Shown piece by piece: positions 45,785 through 54,080 of a DNA stretch of 62,680 nt. The notes beneath the pieces are model-generated. The model was not told the origin of the DNA, made no database searches, and worked only from the letters and a program-made list of their open reading frames with translations. Every line of letters begins with the position of its first letter. Within the stretch, counting starts at the first letter, position 1. Source of the stretch: Cytophagales bacterium Ga0077538 (GTDB lineage Bacteria; Bacteroidota; Bacteroidia; Cytophagales; Cyclobacteriaceae); NCBI GenBank assembly GCA_001464155.1, contig LNEN01000241.1, positions 1-62,680 on the forward strand, read 5' to 3'. The translations under genes were made by a program, and so were the position numbers.

Positions 45785-46862
45785 AAGTCGAGCGATTTTT
45801 TTAGGGATCTCTTTACTGAGTCTTGCTTTGCTTTTTTCTTGTGGTAAAAAGAAGGACGAAGTAATTGTAGTGGCAAGCGAAGAGGCTGTGGATCTCTCTG
45901 CCATTGGTAAGACTAAGCTTTCTGATTACGGATTTTTTGAGGGCGCATTAAAGGAACTAATTCCAGCAACTGGAGTCGTTCCTTATAAATTGAATTCCGC
46001 CCTTTTTTCTGACTATGCGTTTAAGGCCCGCTTTGTAAAAATTCCATCCACTACTAAAGCTGTGTACAATCCTGATGAAGTACTGGATTTTCCGATAGGC
46101 ACTATACTCATTAAAAACTTTTACTACCCGGCTGATTTTCGAAAGCCAACAGAAAACATTCGCATACTCGAAACACGGTTGCTCATTCGCGAAGAGACAG
46201 AATGGAAAATCTTGCCTTATATCTGGAATGAAGAACAAACGGAAGCGTATCTGGATGTTGCAGGAAAGAGCATACCAGTACAGTGGACACATTACAATGG
46301 GCAACTAAAGAGCATCAACTATTCAGTGCCCAACATGAATCAATGCAAGGGTTGTCACTTGCGTGGAGATAAGGTAGTGCCGATCGGTCCTTCAGCCAGA
46401 CAATTAAATGGAGAGATGACTTACGAGCATAGATCTCAAAACCAATTGATTCATTGGCAAGAGGCTGGATTGATTGATCAACTTCCATCGCTTGATCAAG
46501 TAGCCAAGCTGGCTTCGTATGAAGATGAAGAGAATTCGATTGAATTGCGTGCCCGTGCCTGGCTGGAAATAAACTGTGCACATTGTCATCGGGCAAATGG
46601 ACCCGCCAAAACAAGCGGTTTACATTTATTGGCAAACATTACGGACAAGCGTGTGTTGGGTATAGGAAAAGCACCGGTGGCTGCGGGCAAAGGATCGGGC
46701 GGAAGACTGTATAGCATTGTGCCCGGCAAACCAGATGAATCTATTTTACAATTCAGAATTGAATCCACGCATCCGGGTATTATGATGCCCGAACTCGGCA
46801 GACAGCTTACGCACGAAGAAGGGGTTGCCTTGGTTCGCCAGTGGATTACAGAGATGAAGTGA
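45771..46862 (+). CDS. Dihaem c-type cytochrome lipoprotein (TIGR03806/HNE_0200-like)
   Basis: A 363-residue lipoprotein (lipobox LFSC, Cys24) with two c-type haem sites: CKGCH at 192-196 and CAHCH at 269-273. The rest follows the uncharacterised family with LSDYGFFEG, PYKLNSALFSDYAFKARF, FPIGTILIKNF and GKPDESILQFRIES..MMPELGR. It is translationally coupled to the beta-helix lipoprotein (14-base overlap), and this pairing is known to recur in other genomes. The two are likely to work together at the outer membrane or periplasm, possibly in an oxidative modification step. This is inference from gene pairing and haem content. Confidence 0.8.
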   Translation: MPVNRSRAIFLGISLLSLALLFSCGKKKDEVIVVASEEAVDLSAIGKTKLSDYGFFEGALKELIPATGVVPYKLNSALFSDYAFKARFVKIPSTTKAVYNPDEVLDFPIGTILIKNFYYPADFRKPTENIRILETRLLIREETEWKILPYIWNEEQTEAYLDVAGKSIPVQWTHYNGQLKSINYSVPNMNQCKGCHLRGDKVVPIGPSARQLNGEMTYEHRSQNQLIHWQEAGLIDQLPSLDQVAKLASYEDEENSIELRARAWLEINCAHCHRANGPAKTSGLHLLANITDKRVLGIGKAPVAAGKGSGGRLYSIVPGKPDESILQFRIESTHPGIMMPELGRQLTHEEGVALVRQWITEMK

Positions 46863-46873
46863 TTCTTTAAACT

Positions 46874-47019
46874 GTCATTTCGCAGTGAGTACCGCGATAG
46901 CGTACGAGCGGAGAAATCCCCTTATTAGGAGCTTCAATTGTAGCAAGGCTCGTCTTCTCTCTTATTCAGGAGACTTCTCCAGGAAACTACGCTATCGCTA
47001 CGTCTCCTTGCGAAGTGAC
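46874..47019. repeat. Large imperfect inverted-repeat element, 146 bp
   Basis: The left arm at 46874-46905 begins GTCATTTCGCAGTGAGTAC and the right arm at 46988-47019 ends CCTTGCGAAGTGAC. Read in reverse complement the two agree at most positions, with a shared core GCGATAGCGTA and TTCGCA. The middle holds GAGAAATCC and CTTCTCC segments that could pair in a second arm. No plausible protein is encoded. It lies between the cytochrome gene and the broken aminotransferase and looks like a REP/MITE-type structured repeat. Confidence 0.6.
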
Positions 47020-47055
47020 CTTAAACCTCGGTTTGTGTCCTCACAAATCGAGACA

Positions 47056-48146
47056 TTACAATTTTCTCAAAATCTCTCCCGCCTTCTCCAATGTCTCATC
47101 CTTCTTCGCAAAACAAAAACGAAGTAAGTGATTATCCGTTCTGTCTTTGTAAAAAACAGAGACAGGGATGGAAGCTACTTTGTGTCTGATTGTTAGTTCT
47201 TCAGCCATGGTAGTATCGCCCTGCTTGGAAATATTTTCGTATGAGAGCAATTGAAAATAAGAACCGTAACACGGCAGCGGTTTCAGGCTTGAGCCTTTGA
47301 TAAAACTCAAGAATTCATCACGCTTGTGCTGATAAAACTTTCCAAGTCCTGTGAAGTGTTCAGGCTTTTTCATGTATTCGGAGAGGGCAACCTGAATGGG
47401 TGTATTCACACTGAACACCATGAATTGATGTGCCTTCCGGATTTCTTTTGTGAATTTAGGAGCAGCTACAATGTAACCAGTTTTCCAACCTGTGGCATGA
47501 AAAGTATTTCCAAAGCACTGTAATGTTTTTTGTTATCGAAGATGATGCGTTCGTACACTTCATCGCTTAACAGGATCAAGTTGTGCTTCACCACCAGCTT
47601 CTCTAACGAAAGTATATCTTCTTCAGACAATACAGCTCCACTTGGATTGTGTGGAGTATTCACCATGATGATCTTCGTGCGTGAAGTAATTTTATTTTCT
47701 ACTTCATTCCAATCAATTTGAAAAGAAGGTGCGTGTAGATTGATGTGTACGGGTACGCCACCACTTAAGCGAATGGCGGGATTGTAAGAATCGTAGGCAG
47801 GATCAAAGACGATCACTTCATCTCCTGTATGAACAAGTGCTTGCAAAATGGCATACAAAGCTTGTGTACCACCGGCGGTAACGGTTATCTCTGTTTCGGG
47901 GTTAACCTTCTTTTGATAGGTACTGTAGATGACCTCAGCAATCACATTTCGCAATGCTGGTAAACCGGGCATGGGGGCATATTGATTATGTCCCTCTTGC
48001 ATGGCCTTGCTCACTAAATTGACGAGTGTTGGGTCAAGCGGAAAGTCGGGGAAGCCTTGTGATAAATTGATGGCATTGTGCTCAGCTGCCATCTTCGACA
48101 TAATCGCGAAAATGGTAGTGCCTACATCAGGAAGTTTGGATTGCAT
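47056..48146 (-). pseudogene. PLP aminotransferase (YbdL/methionine aminotransferase type) broken by an internal deletion
   Basis: From ATG 48146 the sequence is a class I aminotransferase: INLSQGFPDFPLDP, GHNQYAPMPG, TVTAGGTQALYA, PAYDSYNPAIRLSGG, NTPHNPSGAV and LSDEVYERIIFD. It then runs into the wrong frame and stops at 47466. The rest, from FGNTFHATGWKTGYIVAAP to ETLEKAGEILRKL at 47056, is in another frame. The segment between HYSALEI and the FGxTFHATGW motif (about 15 residues) is gone, and the expected Schiff-base lysine in SFGKT reads Asn. The junction at 47502-47516 reads sensibly in both frames. The gene would be inactive as it stands. The family transaminates methionine and aromatic amino acids. 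Confidence 0.8.
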
Positions 48147-48186
48147 TCCGTTCGTCTTGTGTCTTAAGTCTTACTACTAGTGTCTA

Positions 48187-48701
48187 TTATTTCGGAACAG
48201 CAATCCTATACTCTGCATCCACCTTCCCTTTGGATATATCGGTAAGCTTTCCTTTCAACAACCTCTTTTTAAAAGGTGATAAGTAGTCGATGAATAATTT
48301 CCCCTCAATGTGATCGTACTCATGTTGAATGATACGCGCTTTCATACCATCGTAGTCCTCCTCATGCAACTTCCAGTTTTCATCATAGTAACGAATGCGC
48401 ACTGTTTCAGGACGAGAAATATTTTCACGAAGATTCGGGATGCTATCTGCGGATTAATAAAAGCCTTTTTAAAATCACTCATGTCCTCATCCTCTTCGTC
48501 TTCTTTATCGAAAGAAGTGGCATCAACTATAAACAAGCGTATGCTTTTTCCAATTTGCGGAGCGGCCAAACCAATGCCGTGAGCGGCCTGCATGGTTTCA
48601 TGCATATCGGTAATGAGCTGAGTCAGGTCTGTGCCTTCCTTAATATCCTTGGCCTTTTGGCGCAGTACGGGATCTCCGTAAACAACAATCGGGTAAATCA
48701 T
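48187..48701 (-). pseudogene. def: Peptide deformylase gene with a deletion removing the EGCLS motif
   Basis: ATG 48701 starts a normal deformylase: YPIVVYGDPVLRQKA, motif 1 GIGLAAPQIG (42-51) and AFINPQI at 80-86. The frame then changes. In another frame SIPNLREN..RPETVRIRYYDENWK leads to motif 3 QHEYDHIEGKLFIDYL and the end IAVPK at 48187. Motif 2 (EGCLS, whose Cys binds the metal) and about 15 flanking residues are missing at the junction near 48441-48448. The retained HExxH alone cannot give activity. Since deformylase is essential in most bacteria, either another def exists or the bases were lost in assembly. Confidence 0.82.
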
Positions 48702-48794
48702 GGGGCAAAGGTAATGGTTATCTGTTATTGGTTAATAGTTATCCGTTAATTGGGAGTGTAACAGAATCCTCAGAGCTCTGTTAACCCATAACAA

Positions 48795-49211
48795 TTAACG
48801 CTTAACGGTATCAAGAAAGGCTTGTAAAATGATTGTGGCGCTAATCTTATCCACGTTTCCCTTTACCTGACGGTCTTTCTTTTTCATGCCCCCGTCAATC
48901 ATAGCTTGCAGCGCCATGGAGGAAGTGAAGCGCTCGTCCGCCAAATGGACTGTTTTATCGGGGAAGGTTTTCTTCAGATTTTCTACAAATTTTCGAACCA
49001 GGGGAGCAATTTCAGAATCCTCGTTGCTGAGGGTCTTGGGCATGCCCACCACAAATTCATCTACTACTTCTTTCTGAGTATAACTTTGAATGAATTTGAT
49101 GAGTTCATGGGACGGAACTGTTTCCAGGGCCGTAGCAATAATTCTATTTGTATCGGTTACCGCTAAACCGGTGCGCTTGGTGCCGTAATCGATGGCCATG
49201 ACTCTTCCCAT
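48795..49211 (-). CDS. ruvX: YqgF/RuvX family Holliday junction resolvase-like protein
   Basis: A 138-residue RNase H-like protein: MGRVMAIDYGTKRTGLAVTD near the start (catalytic Asp), VVDEFVVGMPKTL, VHLADERFTSSMALQ and NVDKISATIILQAFL. The family, a putative pre-16S rRNA nuclease or Holliday junction resolvase, is nearly universal in bacteria. The ATG at 49211 is favoured over the longer start at 49241 because the conserved core begins at MGRVMAID. It lies upstream of def on the same strand. Confidence 0.92.
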   Translation of the reverse strand: MGRVMAIDYGTKRTGLAVTDTNRIIATALETVPSHELIKFIQSYTQKEVVDEFVVGMPKTLSNEDSEIAPLVRKFVENLKKTFPDKTVHLADERFTSSMALQAMIDGGMKKKDRQVKGNVDKISATIILQAFLDTVKR

Positions 49212-49256
49212 AGAATTCAAAATTGCATATTTAAAATTCAAAATACAGTAAAAAGA

Positions 49257-49282
49257 AAAGGTCTCGAATTACCGAGACCTTT
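49257..49282 (-). terminator. Rho-independent terminator after nrdA
   Basis: AAAGGTCTCG (49257-49266) and CGAGACCTTT (49273-49282) form a perfect 10-bp stem with a 6-base loop. On the minus strand it is followed by a T-rich tract (TTCTTTTTA). It lies 36 bases past the nrdA stop and ends the nrdBA transcript. Confidence 0.8.
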
Positions 49283-49317
49283 CTTCTATTAACAAATAAC
49301 TATTAACGACTAATGTC

Positions 49318-51753
49318 TTAAGATCCACACGCCTCACACGCATCCGGATTATCCAGCGAGCAGGCCATGTCTGATTTCTTTTGTTCGTAATCTGCCACAC
49401 GTGCTTCGTAGTCGATGCTCTTCTGAGCCTCTACCAGTACAGGAGCAGCAATCGTTGCGTCTGCAGAAACAGTTTGCTGTCCGGCTGACTTGTCGTGTGT
49501 GAACTTAATCGCATCGGCAGCAGAAGTAGAACGCAAGTAGTACATACCGGTCTTCAAGCCCTTCTTCCAGGCATAGAAATGCATAGAAGTAAGCTTACCA
49601 AAATTGGGATCGGTAATGTGTATGTTCAAGCTCTGTGACTGACAGATGAAAGCACCACGCTCCGCAGACATATCGATAATTACTTTCTGGGAAATCTCCC
49701 AAACAGTTTTATAGATGTCTTTTAAGTGCTGAGGAATTTCCTGAATGCTCTGTACAGAACCATTAGCGCCAATTAGTTTTTGACGCATGGTTTCGTTCCA
49801 CAAACCAGCTTCAATCAAATCCTTCATCAAGTACTTGTTCACCAAAATGAAATCGCCTGATAAGGTTCTGCGGGTGTACAAGTTAGAAGTGTACGGTTCG
49901 AAGCACTCGTTATTGCCGAGAATCTGTGATGTAGAGGCCGTAGGCATAGGAGCCAACAACAAAGAGTTGCGCACTCCGTTTTGCTTTACTTCACGCTTCA
50001 AGGCTTCCCAATCCCAACGATTGCTCTTCGGTGTTACACCCCACATATCGAATTGGAAAATCCCTTTCGATACAGGAGAACCTTTAAAGGTTTCGTAGGC
50101 ACCATCTTTCTTCGCCAATTCCATTGAAGCCTCCATGGCTCCGTAGTAAATTGTTTCGAAAATATCTTCGTTTAATCTCTTGGCTTCGTCTGAATCGAAA
50201 GGCATGCGCAACATGATGAAGGCATCGGCCAATCCCTGTACACCAATACCGATCGGGCGGTGGCGCATGTTGGAGTAGCGAGCTTCTTCAACAGGATAAT
50301 AATTAACATCAATTACCTTGTTGAGGTTGCGGGTAATCACTTTCGTGATTTCGTATAAACGCTGATGATCGAAGATACCTTCCTCGGTTACGAATTTTGG
50401 CAAGGCAATAGAAGCCAGGTTACACACGGCTACTTCATCAGGAGCAGTGTACTCCATAATCTCCGTACACAAGTTGCTGCTCTTAATCGTACCTAAGTTT
50501 TTCTGGTTTGACTTTTTGTTGGCAGCATCCTTATATAAGATGTACGGTGTTCCTGTCTCAATTTGTGATTCCAGAATTTCGAACCACAGGTCTTGTGCTT
50601 TTACTTGTCTGCGGGCCTTTCCTTCTTTTTCGTACTTCTCGTAAAGTCTTTCAAACTCATCTCCGTATACATCCGACATGCCAGGGGCTTCGTTCGGATC
50701 GAAGAGTGACCACATTTCGTTGCTCTCCACACGTTTCATGAAGAGATCAGAAATCCACATGGCGTAGAACAAATCACGCGCGCGCATTTCTTCTTTACCG
50801 TGGTTTTTCTTCAGGTCGAGGAAATCAAAAATATCGGCATGCCAAGGCTCTAAGTAAATCGCAAAGCTTCCTTTACGCTTACCACCACCTTGATCAACGT
50901 AACGAGCCGTCATGTCGAAGTTTCTCAACATCGGTACAATGCCGTTTGACGTTCCGCCAGTTCCTTTAATGTAAGAACCTTTCGCACGGATGTTGTGAAT
51001 GCTCAACCCAATACCTCCGGCAGATTGCGAAATTTTAGCACACTGCTTTAGGGTATCGTAAATACCATCAATGCTATCGTCCTTCATGGTTAACAGGAAG
51101 CAAGACGAAAGTTGAGGCTTCGGTGTTCCGGCATTGAATAAAGTTGGAGTTGCGTGCGTGAACCACTTCTCCGACATTAAATGATAGGTTTCGATGGCCG
51201 CTGGAATATCTTCTCCGTGAATACCGACAGCCACACGCATAATCAAATGCTGTGGACGTTCGATGGTCTTGCCATCGATTTTCATCAGGTACGATTTCTC
51301 TAAAGTTTTGAAACCGAAGTAATCATAGCCGAAGTCGCGATCGTAAATAATCGCTTCGTCTAGTTCAGCAGCATTCGCCTGAACAATGCGCCAGGTTTCT
51401 TTCGAAACAAGGGGTGCATTTTCACCGGTTTTAGGATCTACGTACGTGTAGAGTCGCTTCATGGTATTTGAAAACGACTTACTCGTGACTTTATGTAAGT
51501 TCGATACAGCAATACGGGCCGCAAGTTTTGCGAAATCCGGGTGCTTGGTCGTCAGGGTGGCGGCAATTTCAGCAGCAAGGTTATCCAGCTCCTGGGTTGT
51601 AACGCCATCGTACAGGCCATTGATAACTTTCATGGCCACTTCCACAGGATTCACATAGCGCTGGTCTAAGCCATAGCATAGTTTTTCTATGCGCGCGGTG
51701 ATCTTGTCAAACTTTACGGACTCACGGTGTCCGTCTCTTTTGATAACGAGCAT
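49318..51753 (-). CDS. nrdA: Ribonucleoside-diphosphate reductase alpha subunit (class Ia)
   Basis: An 811-residue large subunit of class Ia ribonucleotide reductase. The N-terminal ATP-cone ([16 protein letters not shown], about 1-95) gives overall activity control. The core has [27 protein letters not shown] (substrate-site Cys), [23 protein letters not shown] (active-site region, with the Cys of the thiyl radical) and [18 protein letters not shown]. The C-terminal tail [10 protein letters not shown] carries the CxxC reducing pair. It makes dNDPs together with NrdB, whose gene lies 52 bases upstream in the same operon. The length is normal. Confidence 0.97.
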   Translation of the reverse strand: MLVIKRDGHRESVKFDKITARIEKLCYGLDQRYVNPVEVAMKVINGLYDGVTTQELDNLAAEIAATLTTKHPDFAKLAARIAVSNLHKVTSKSFSNTMKRLYTYVDPKTGENAPLVSKETWRIVQANAAELDEAIIYDRDFGYDYFGFKTLEKSYLMKIDGKTIERPQHLIMRVAVGIHGEDIPAAIETYHLMSEKWFTHATPTLFNAGTPKPQLSSCFLLTMKDDSIDGIYDTLKQCAKISQSAGGIGLSIHNIRAKGSYIKGTGGTSNGIVPMLRNFDMTARYVDQGGGKRKGSFAIYLEPWHADIFDFLDLKKNHGKEEMRARDLFYAMWISDLFMKRVESNEMWSLFDPNEAPGMSDVYGDEFERLYEKYEKEGKARRQVKAQDLWFEILESQIETGTPYILYKDAANKKSNQKNLGTIKSSNLCTEIMEYTAPDEVAVCNLASIALPKFVTEEGIFDHQRLYEITKVITRNLNKVIDVNYYPVEEARYSNMRHRPIGIGVQGLADAFIMLRMPFDSDEAKRLNEDIFETIYYGAMEASMELAKKDGAYETFKGSPVSKGIFQFDMWGVTPKSNRWDWEALKREVKQNGVRNSLLLAPMPTASTSQILGNNECFEPYTSNLYTRRTLSGDFILVNKYLMKDLIEAGLWNETMRQKLIGANGSVQSIQEIPQHLKDIYKTVWEISQKVIIDMSAERGAFICQSQSLNIHITDPNFGKLTSMHFYAWKKGLKTGMYYLRSTSAADAIKFTHDKSAGQQTVSADATIAAPVLVEAQKSIDYEARVADYEQKKSDMACSLDNPDACEACGS

Positions 51754-51805
51754 GGGTTGTTATTGGGTTGTTAAGTTTAAAAAATGATTTGGGTGTTTGA
51801 AGATA

Positions 51806-52795
51806 TCAAAAGTCTTCGTTCAATGAAAACTTCGGAGCAGTTTCTTTTTCGGTGCTGTTCTTCACGCCAGCTTTTTGGTATTCACCCACTCTTCTTTCGA
51901 AGAAATTGGTTTTACCCCGCAACGAAATCATCTCCATAAAATCGAATGGATTGGTCGCATTGTAGACTTTTTTGCCCACGAGCTCCACCAACAAGCGATC
52001 GGCCACAAACTCAATGTACTCACGCATTTGCGCTGCGTTCATACCAATTAAGTTTACGGGAAGTGCATCTGTTACAAATTCTTTTTCAATTTCCACCGCA
52101 TCTTTAATGATGTCGATAACGGTTTGCTCAGGCAATTTATTGACCACGTGCTCGGTATATAAATGACAAGCGAAATCGCAATGCAAGCCTTCGTCTCTGG
52201 AAATGAGTTCGTTAGAGAAGGCAAGGCCTGGCATGAGGCCGCGTTTCTTCAACCAGAAAATAGAACAGAAAGATCCTGAGAAGAAAATTCCTTCTACAGC
52301 CGCAAAGGCGATCAATCTTTCCTGAAAGTTTCCATTGTCAATCCAACGCAACGCCCAATCTGCTTTTTTCTTCACACATTCCATGGTTTCAATGCCGTGG
52401 AATAAGCGATCTTTTTCTTTCGGATCTTTTACGTACGTGTCTATTAATAAAGAGTAGGTCTCAGAGTGAATGTTCTCAATTGCAATCTGGAAACCGTAGA
52501 AAAACTTGGCCTCTGGATACGGAACTTCAGAAACGAAGTGTTCCGCTAAATTTTCATTGACAATACCATCGCTGGCTGCAAAGAAAGCAAGTACATGGGT
52601 GATGAAGTGGCGCTCGCCATCGTTCAGGTTCACCCAGTCTTTTAAGTCCTGACTTAAATCAATTTCTTCGGCAGTCCAGAAGCTGGCCTCTGCCTGTTTG
52701 TAGTACTTCCAGATTTCATGCTGGCGAATGGGGAAAAGAACGAAGCGATCTTTGTTCTCCTTTAAGATGGGTTCTTCCCGTAGTGGTTGACTCAT
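51806..52795 (-). CDS. nrdB: Ribonucleoside-diphosphate reductase beta subunit (class I)
   Basis: A 329-residue di-iron R2 subunit. Iron ligands are visible: [30 protein letters not shown] (first Glu pair and His), [31 protein letters not shown] and [15 protein letters not shown]. The radical tyrosine is expected in the first helix pair but was not fixed by counting. The C-terminal [17 protein letters not shown] is the tail that binds NrdA. It is first in the operon before nrdA. The promoter region lies in the 375-base gap upstream. Confidence 0.95.
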   Translation of the reverse strand: MSQPLREEPILKENKDRFVLFPIRQHEIWKYYKQAEASFWTAEEIDLSQDLKDWVNLNDGERHFITHVLAFFAASDGIVNENLAEHFVSEVPYPEAKFFYGFQIAIENIHSETYSLLIDTYVKDPKEKDRLFHGIETMECVKKKADWALRWIDNGNFQERLIAFAAVEGIFFSGSFCSIFWLKKRGLMPGLAFSNELISRDEGLHCDFACHLYTEHVVNKLPEQTVIDIIKDAVEIEKEFVTDALPVNLIGMNAAQMREYIEFVADRLLVELVGKKVYNATNPFDFMEMISLRGKTNFFERRVGEYQKAGVKNSTEKETAPKFSLNEDF

Positions 52796-52887
52796 AGCTC
52801 TTAAATAGGTTTTTAGAGTAAAAAACTAAATATTAATGAGGAAGCACAATCGGGGAGAGGATAGCACTTCGAATAGTGTCAAGTGTG

Positions 52888-52914
52888 CAAAGATGAAAAA
52901 TGAGGTGGTTCAAA
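52888..52914 (-). promoter_or_regulatory. Candidate promoter for nrdBA
   Basis: On the minus strand TTTG (52911-52914) is followed after 15 bases by CATCTTTG (52888-52895), close to the Bacteroidota TTG/TAnnTTTG pattern. It lies about 95 bases upstream of the nrdB ATG. The remaining gap up to rplU shows no gene. Confidence 0.35.
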
Positions 52915-53143
52915 TCAACCCCACCGAAACGCGAGGAGCCTATGAAAAGTGAGGTAAATGCACCCTAATTGTAGGGTATAAGTAGCTGTTAAATAACTCG
53001 TTATTGACGATTGGTAGAGGTGTTTGTGAGGTGGTTATCCACAAAAAAATTAACATACTTATTTTAAAAAGGCCATTTTTAGACTAAAAATGCATGTTTT
53101 CAGATATTCTAAAATCGACACTCGTCATTCTGAAATCTTTTTC

Positions 53144-53151
53144 TACCTTTG
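53144..53151 (+). promoter_or_regulatory. -7 promoter box ahead of rplU
   Basis: TACCTTTG (53144-53151) matches TAnnTTTG and is 20 bases before the rplU ATG at 53172. It probably drives rplU-rpmA. Confidence 0.55.
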
Positions 53152-53171
53152 CAGTCCAATTTTTGGAAAAT

Positions 53172-53480
53172 ATGTACGCAATTGTAGACATCGCAGGAAA
53201 GCAGTTCAAGGTGGCTAAAGACCAATTCATTTACGCACCCAAGATGGAAGGCGAAGCTGGAGCTAATGTTAGTTTCAACAACGTTCTTTTGATCGATAAC
53301 GGTGGTAAAGTAGAAGTTGGCGCCCCAACTGTGAACGGAGCCAAGGTTTCTGGGAGAATCCTTGAGCACGTGAAAGGTGATAAAGTTATCGTCTTTAAAA
53401 AGAAAAGAAGAAAGGGTTATGTATTGAAGAACGGCCACCGTCAGCAATACACAAAAGTTCAAATCGAGAGCATCGGCTAA
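53172..53480 (+). CDS. rplU: 50S ribosomal protein L21
   Basis: A 102-residue ribosomal protein L21: YAIVDIAGKQFKVAKDQ at the N terminus, a central DNGGKVEVGAPTVNGAKVSGRIL and the basic tail KKKRRKGYVLKNGHRQQYTKVQIESI that contacts rRNA. The start at 53172 is chosen because L21 begins MYAIV..GKQ; the longer frame from 53094 adds residues that do not belong to the protein and overlap the promoter. It is in an operon with rpmA, 81 bases away. Confidence 0.97.
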   Translation: MYAIVDIAGKQFKVAKDQFIYAPKMEGEAGANVSFNNVLLIDNGGKVEVGAPTVNGAKVSGRILEHVKGDKVIVFKKKRRKGYVLKNGHRQQYTKVQIESIG

Positions 53481-53486
53481 AAACAA

Positions 53487-53514
53487 TTGTCAATTGACAA
53501 TGTACAATTGACAA
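53487..53514. repeat. AT-rich palindromes in the rplU-rpmA gap
   Basis: TTGTCAATTGACAA (53487-53500) is a perfect 14-base palindrome, and CAATTGACAA recurs at 53505-53514. Very similar AATTGTCAATTG sequence ends the antiporter gene gap near 26355. This may be a minor repeat family or simple low-complexity spacer. Confidence 0.4.
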
Positions 53515-53561
53515 GTACCCAGCATTTGTAATTTGTAATTTGACATTTAGAATTTAAGACA

Positions 53562-53825
53562 ATGGCACATAAAAAAGGCGAAGGTAAAGTAAAGAACGGT
53601 CGCGAATCGGAAAGCAAACGATTAGGCATTAAGGTTTACGGAGGCCAAAAAGTAATTGCTGGTAACATCATCGTGCGTCAGCGCGGTACCAAGCACCACC
53701 CAGGTAAGAATGTAGGTATGGGCAAAGACCACACCTTGTTTGCACTTACTAACGGAGTAGTCGTATTTAAAAAAGGAAGAGAGAACAAATCAACCGTACA
53801 GGTTGAGCCGGTTGCACAGGCATAA
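53562..53825 (+). CDS. rpmA: 50S ribosomal protein L27
   Basis: An 87-residue ribosomal protein L27: [29 protein letters not shown] at the N terminus and [27 protein letters not shown], with the usual basic tail. The N-terminal sequence has no extra leader, so no processing by a Prp-type protease is implied. It is the second gene of the rplU-rpmA operon and is followed by a strong terminator. Confidence 0.97.
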   Translation: MAHKKGEGKVKNGRESESKRLGIKVYGGQKVIAGNIIVRQRGTKHHPGKNVGMGKDHTLFALTNGVVVFKKGRENKSTVQVEPVAQA

Positions 53826-53847
53826 GCCAATAACCGTTTACCTTTCT

Positions 53848-53884
53848 AAAAAGCCAGTCGTCCTTAAAGGGCGACTGGCTTTTT
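53848..53884 (+). terminator. Rho-independent terminator after rpmA
   Basis: The arm at 53848-53864 (AAAAAGCCAGTCGTCCT) pairs with 53868-53884 (AGGGCGACTGGCTTTTT) with a single mismatch and is followed by further T bases. It ends the rplU-rpmA transcript. Confidence 0.85.
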
Positions 53885-54080
53885 TTATTAAAAGACACTT
53901 AAAAAGTTACTCGATAGTTCATATTTTAGAATTCTGATTATCAGGCAGATAACTATTTATTTGCCCATTTGCCCACATACCCCAATAAAATTTCTCCTTA
54001 AACTCAGATTTCGGTATTTTGTTTTACGAATTCATACCCTAAATTGGGCTTTTATTTTAGTTAAACTTAAACCTAAACCT

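Noticed and set aside
46885-47127. Protein frame across the 46.9-kb gap
   Set aside because: It overlaps the large inverted-repeat element and the broken aminotransferase and has no protein-like composition.
48731-49307. Inverted GTTAATAGTTA / TAACTATTAAC pair flanking ruvX
   Set aside because: An 11-base match in A/T-rich spacer sequence is within chance expectation; no further structure was seen.
53094-53171. Longer start for rplU
   Set aside because: The extra residues are not part of L21 and overlap the promoter box at 53144-53151.
52796-53171. B12 riboswitch ahead of nrdBA
   Set aside because: Ribonucleotide reductase genes can be under cobalamin riboswitches, but no GCCACTG-type B12 box or fitting fold was found. 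A short ACCCTA/TAGGGT hairpin near 52970 is too small to support it.
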